NCBI GenBank assembly: GCA_022360335.1 | Contig: JAKSCZ010000075.1 | Span: 1-7,649, forward strand | Source: Pseudomonadota bacterium | GTDB lineage: Bacteria > Pseudomonadota > Gammaproteobacteria > Steroidobacterales > Woeseiaceae | Length of the DNA stretch: 7,649 nt | Reading direction: 5' to 3' | In this document: positions 6,631 to 7,649 of the stretch, in pieces | Layout of the letters: each line of letters begins with the position of its first letter | Numbering within the stretch: position 1 is the first letter of the stretch | Notes under the pieces: model-generated | What the model was told of the DNA's origin: nothing | Database searches by the model: none | The model's input: only the letters and a program-made list of their open reading frames with translations | Position numbers and translations under genes: made by a program

Positions 6631-6650
6631 GTTATTCTGCGTTCTATCAC
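6622..6650 (-). promoter_or_regulatory. Candidate sigma-70 promoter of the porin gene
   Basis: On the minus strand GTGATA (6645-6650, four matches to TTGACA) and TAAAAT (6622-6627, five matches to TATAAT) are 17 bp apart. Transcription would start around 6615, leaving a leader of about 16 nt that still includes the GAGG ribosome binding site. Confidence 0.45.
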
Positions 6651-6679
6651 AGAGAGATGCCTGAAAAACAGCAAGAGAA

Positions 6680-6695
6680 CCATAAAAAATCGAAA
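6680..6695 (-). promoter_or_regulatory. TTTCGAT-type motif, copy E
   Basis: Read on the minus strand the site is TTTCGATTTTTTATGG. It mirrors copy D across 49 bp. It ends 5 bp before the predicted -35 of the amidohydrolase gene, at about -57 to -42 from the predicted start, a position common for activators. Confidence 0.45.
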
Positions 6696-6700
6696 AAATA

Positions 6701-6729
6701 TTGTGACTTCGGTACTCCGCTGTTAGCAT
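6701..6729 (+). promoter_or_regulatory. Candidate promoter of the amidohydrolase gene, probably giving a leaderless mRNA
   Basis: TTGTGA (6701-6706) and TAGCAT (6724-6729) are 17 bp apart, each with four of six consensus bases, and TG at 6721-6722 makes an extended -10. The start point would fall at about 6736-6737, on or next to the ATG. This fits the lack of any Shine-Dalgarno sequence in front of that ATG. Confidence 0.4.
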
Positions 6730-6736
6730 TTCGCGC

Positions 6737-7649
6737 ATGAACAGCCTGCTTTCCGTGCTGGCCGCCGGCCTGCTCCTCGCATCCGCCTGCGCCGCCGCAG
6801 CCCCGCCCGTCGAGGAGCGTGTGCTCGGTGTGAGGGACAAGGTGATCGCCTGGCGCCGGGACATCCACGCCAATCCCGAACTGGGCAACCGCGAGTATCG
6901 TACCGCCGAACTCGTCGCCCGGCACCTCGAGTCGGTGGGCATGGAGGTGCGTACGGGTATCGCCGTTACGGGCGTCGTCGGCGTGCTGCGCGGCAAGGGA
7001 CCGGGACCTGTCGTCGCCCTGCGGGCCGACATGGATGCGCTGCCCGTTCTCGAACGGACGGGCCTGCCGTTCGCCTCCAGAGCCACGGGCGAGTACAACG
7101 GCAAGGAGGTGCCCGTCATGCACGCCTGCGGTCACGACGCGCACACGGCGATGCTGATGGGGGCCGCCGAGGTGCTCGCGGGTCTGCGCGACCGGTTTTC
7201 CGGCACGGTCCTGTTCGTGTTCCAGCCGGCGGAGGAAGGTGCGCCGCCGGGCGAGACGGGCGGTTCGGCACGGATGCTGGCCGAGGGCGTCTTCGACGAC
7301 CCGACGCCCGATGCGATCTTCGGTCTGCACGTCGAACCCGGCGTGCCGGGACGCATCGACGTCCGGCCGGGCGGTTTCCTCGCGAGCGCCACGTCGATGC
7401 GCATCGACCTCGCCGGACGGCAGACGCACGCCGCACGTCCGTGGGAAGGCACGGACCTGGTCAACCTGGCGGCCGATATCGTCAAGGCGCTGACGACGTA
7501 CTCGGCACGCCGGGTCGACGTCTTCGACGTACCGAACGTGATCACGGTCGCGACGGTCAACGCCGGCGTGCGCGGCAATATCCTGCCCGGCGAGGCGACG
7601 CTGACGGGAACGGTCCGGACCTATTCGAACGAGCGCCGACAGGTACTCA
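6737..7649 (+). CDS. Exported M20-family amidohydrolase/peptidase, 3' end outside window
   Basis: Metal-dependent hydrolase of the M20D type (hippurate hydrolase, IAA-amino acid hydrolase, AbgB relatives), which cleaves N-acyl or N-aroyl amino acids. The first 304 residues are present out of about 400-450 usual for the family. Metal and catalytic residues visible are Cys131, His133 and His136 in HACGHDAHTAML, Glu166-Glu167 in FQPAEEG and His198 in FGLHVEP; RADMDALP (96-103) is also typical. The lid/dimerisation domain begins near residue 213 and carries GRQTHAARPWEG. The N-terminus (1-22) is a hydrophobic export signal without Lys or Arg. Its ASAC ending at Cys18 loosely fits a lipobox, so either a lipoprotein or a soluble periplasmic enzyme is possible. 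Many relatives lack a signal. ATG 6737 is the only start, since an in-frame stop lies at 6704-6706. It is divergent from the porin gene and likely shares its control region. Confidence 0.85.
   Translation, partial: MNSLLSVLAAGLLLASACAAAAPPVEERVLGVRDKVIAWRRDIHANPELGNREYRTAELVARHLESVGMEVRTGIAVTGVVGVLRGKGPGPVVALRADMDALPVLERTGLPFASRATGEYNGKEVPVMHACGHDAHTAMLMGAAEVLAGLRDRFSGTVLFVFQPAEEGAPPGETGGSARMLAEGVFDDPTPDAIFGLHVEPGVPGRIDVRPGGFLASATSMRIDLAGRQTHAARPWEGTDLVNLAADIVKALTTYSARRVDVFDVPNVITVATVNAGVRGNILPGEATLTGTVRTYSNERRQVL

Larger units (their letters stand above)
6600..6736. other. Divergent control region between porin and amidohydrolase genes
   Basis: The 137 bp between the two divergently read genes are AT-rich, unlike the GC-rich coding DNA around them. 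The region holds the porin ribosome binding site, one promoter candidate in each direction and an inverted pair of TTTCGAT-type motifs. No small gene was seen. Confidence 0.65.

Noticed and set aside
6600..6683. 28-residue N-terminal extension of the porin starting at 6683
   Set aside because: It crosses the AT-rich promoter region and places a second basic/hydrophobic segment before the true signal. ATG 6599 has GAGG 6 nt upstream.
6645..6706. Small RNA or leader peptide gene in the divergent region
   Set aside because: No start codon with a ribosome binding site and no stable hairpin was found. The AT-rich sequence is better explained by promoters and operator sites.

Overview
The window looks like chromosomal DNA of a GC-rich Gram-negative bacterium, most likely a gamma- or betaproteobacterium. 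The evidence is a porin ending in Phe, a periplasmic PQQ/haem dehydrogenase, Sec signal peptides and an AAHS-type transporter. I cannot name the species. No rRNA, tRNA, CRISPR array, insertion sequence or phage gene was seen.

Layout. Positions 1-86 are a short AT-rich gap, perhaps with the first codons of another minus-strand gene at the very edge. From 87 to 5149 three minus-strand genes form one compact operon, transcribed right to left: a tannase/feruloyl-esterase-family hydrolase (3494-5149), an aromatic-acid:H+ symporter-like MFS carrier (2123-3478, TTG start 15 nt after the esterase stop) and a type II quinohaemoprotein alcohol dehydrogenase (87-2174, GTG start 52 nt inside the carrier gene). 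A 202-bp AT-rich gap (5150-5351) holds promoter candidates and dyads. A coiled-coil-tethered outer-membrane porin follows on the minus strand (5352-6599). A 137-bp divergent control region (6600-6736) separates it from an exported M20-family amidohydrolase on the plus strand, which runs off the right edge (6737 onward).

How the genes may work together (inference). The porin would admit an aromatic ester or amide through the outer membrane. The exported esterase would split the ester into an acid and an alcohol. The MFS carrier would import the aromatic acid, and the PQQ/haem c enzyme would oxidise the released alcohol in the periplasm and pass electrons to the respiratory chain. The exported M20 enzyme could do the matching job on N-acyl/aroyl amino acid conjugates. 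The true substrate cannot be read from sequence.

The most unusual non-coding signal is a motif close to TTTCGATWTTTTATGG. It occurs as inverted pairs in both intergenic control regions (6615-6630 with 6680-6695; 5232-5246 with 5323-5335), with a degenerate copy at 76-91. This suggests one regulator controls the porin, the amidohydrolase and the esterase operon. No regulator gene lies inside the window.
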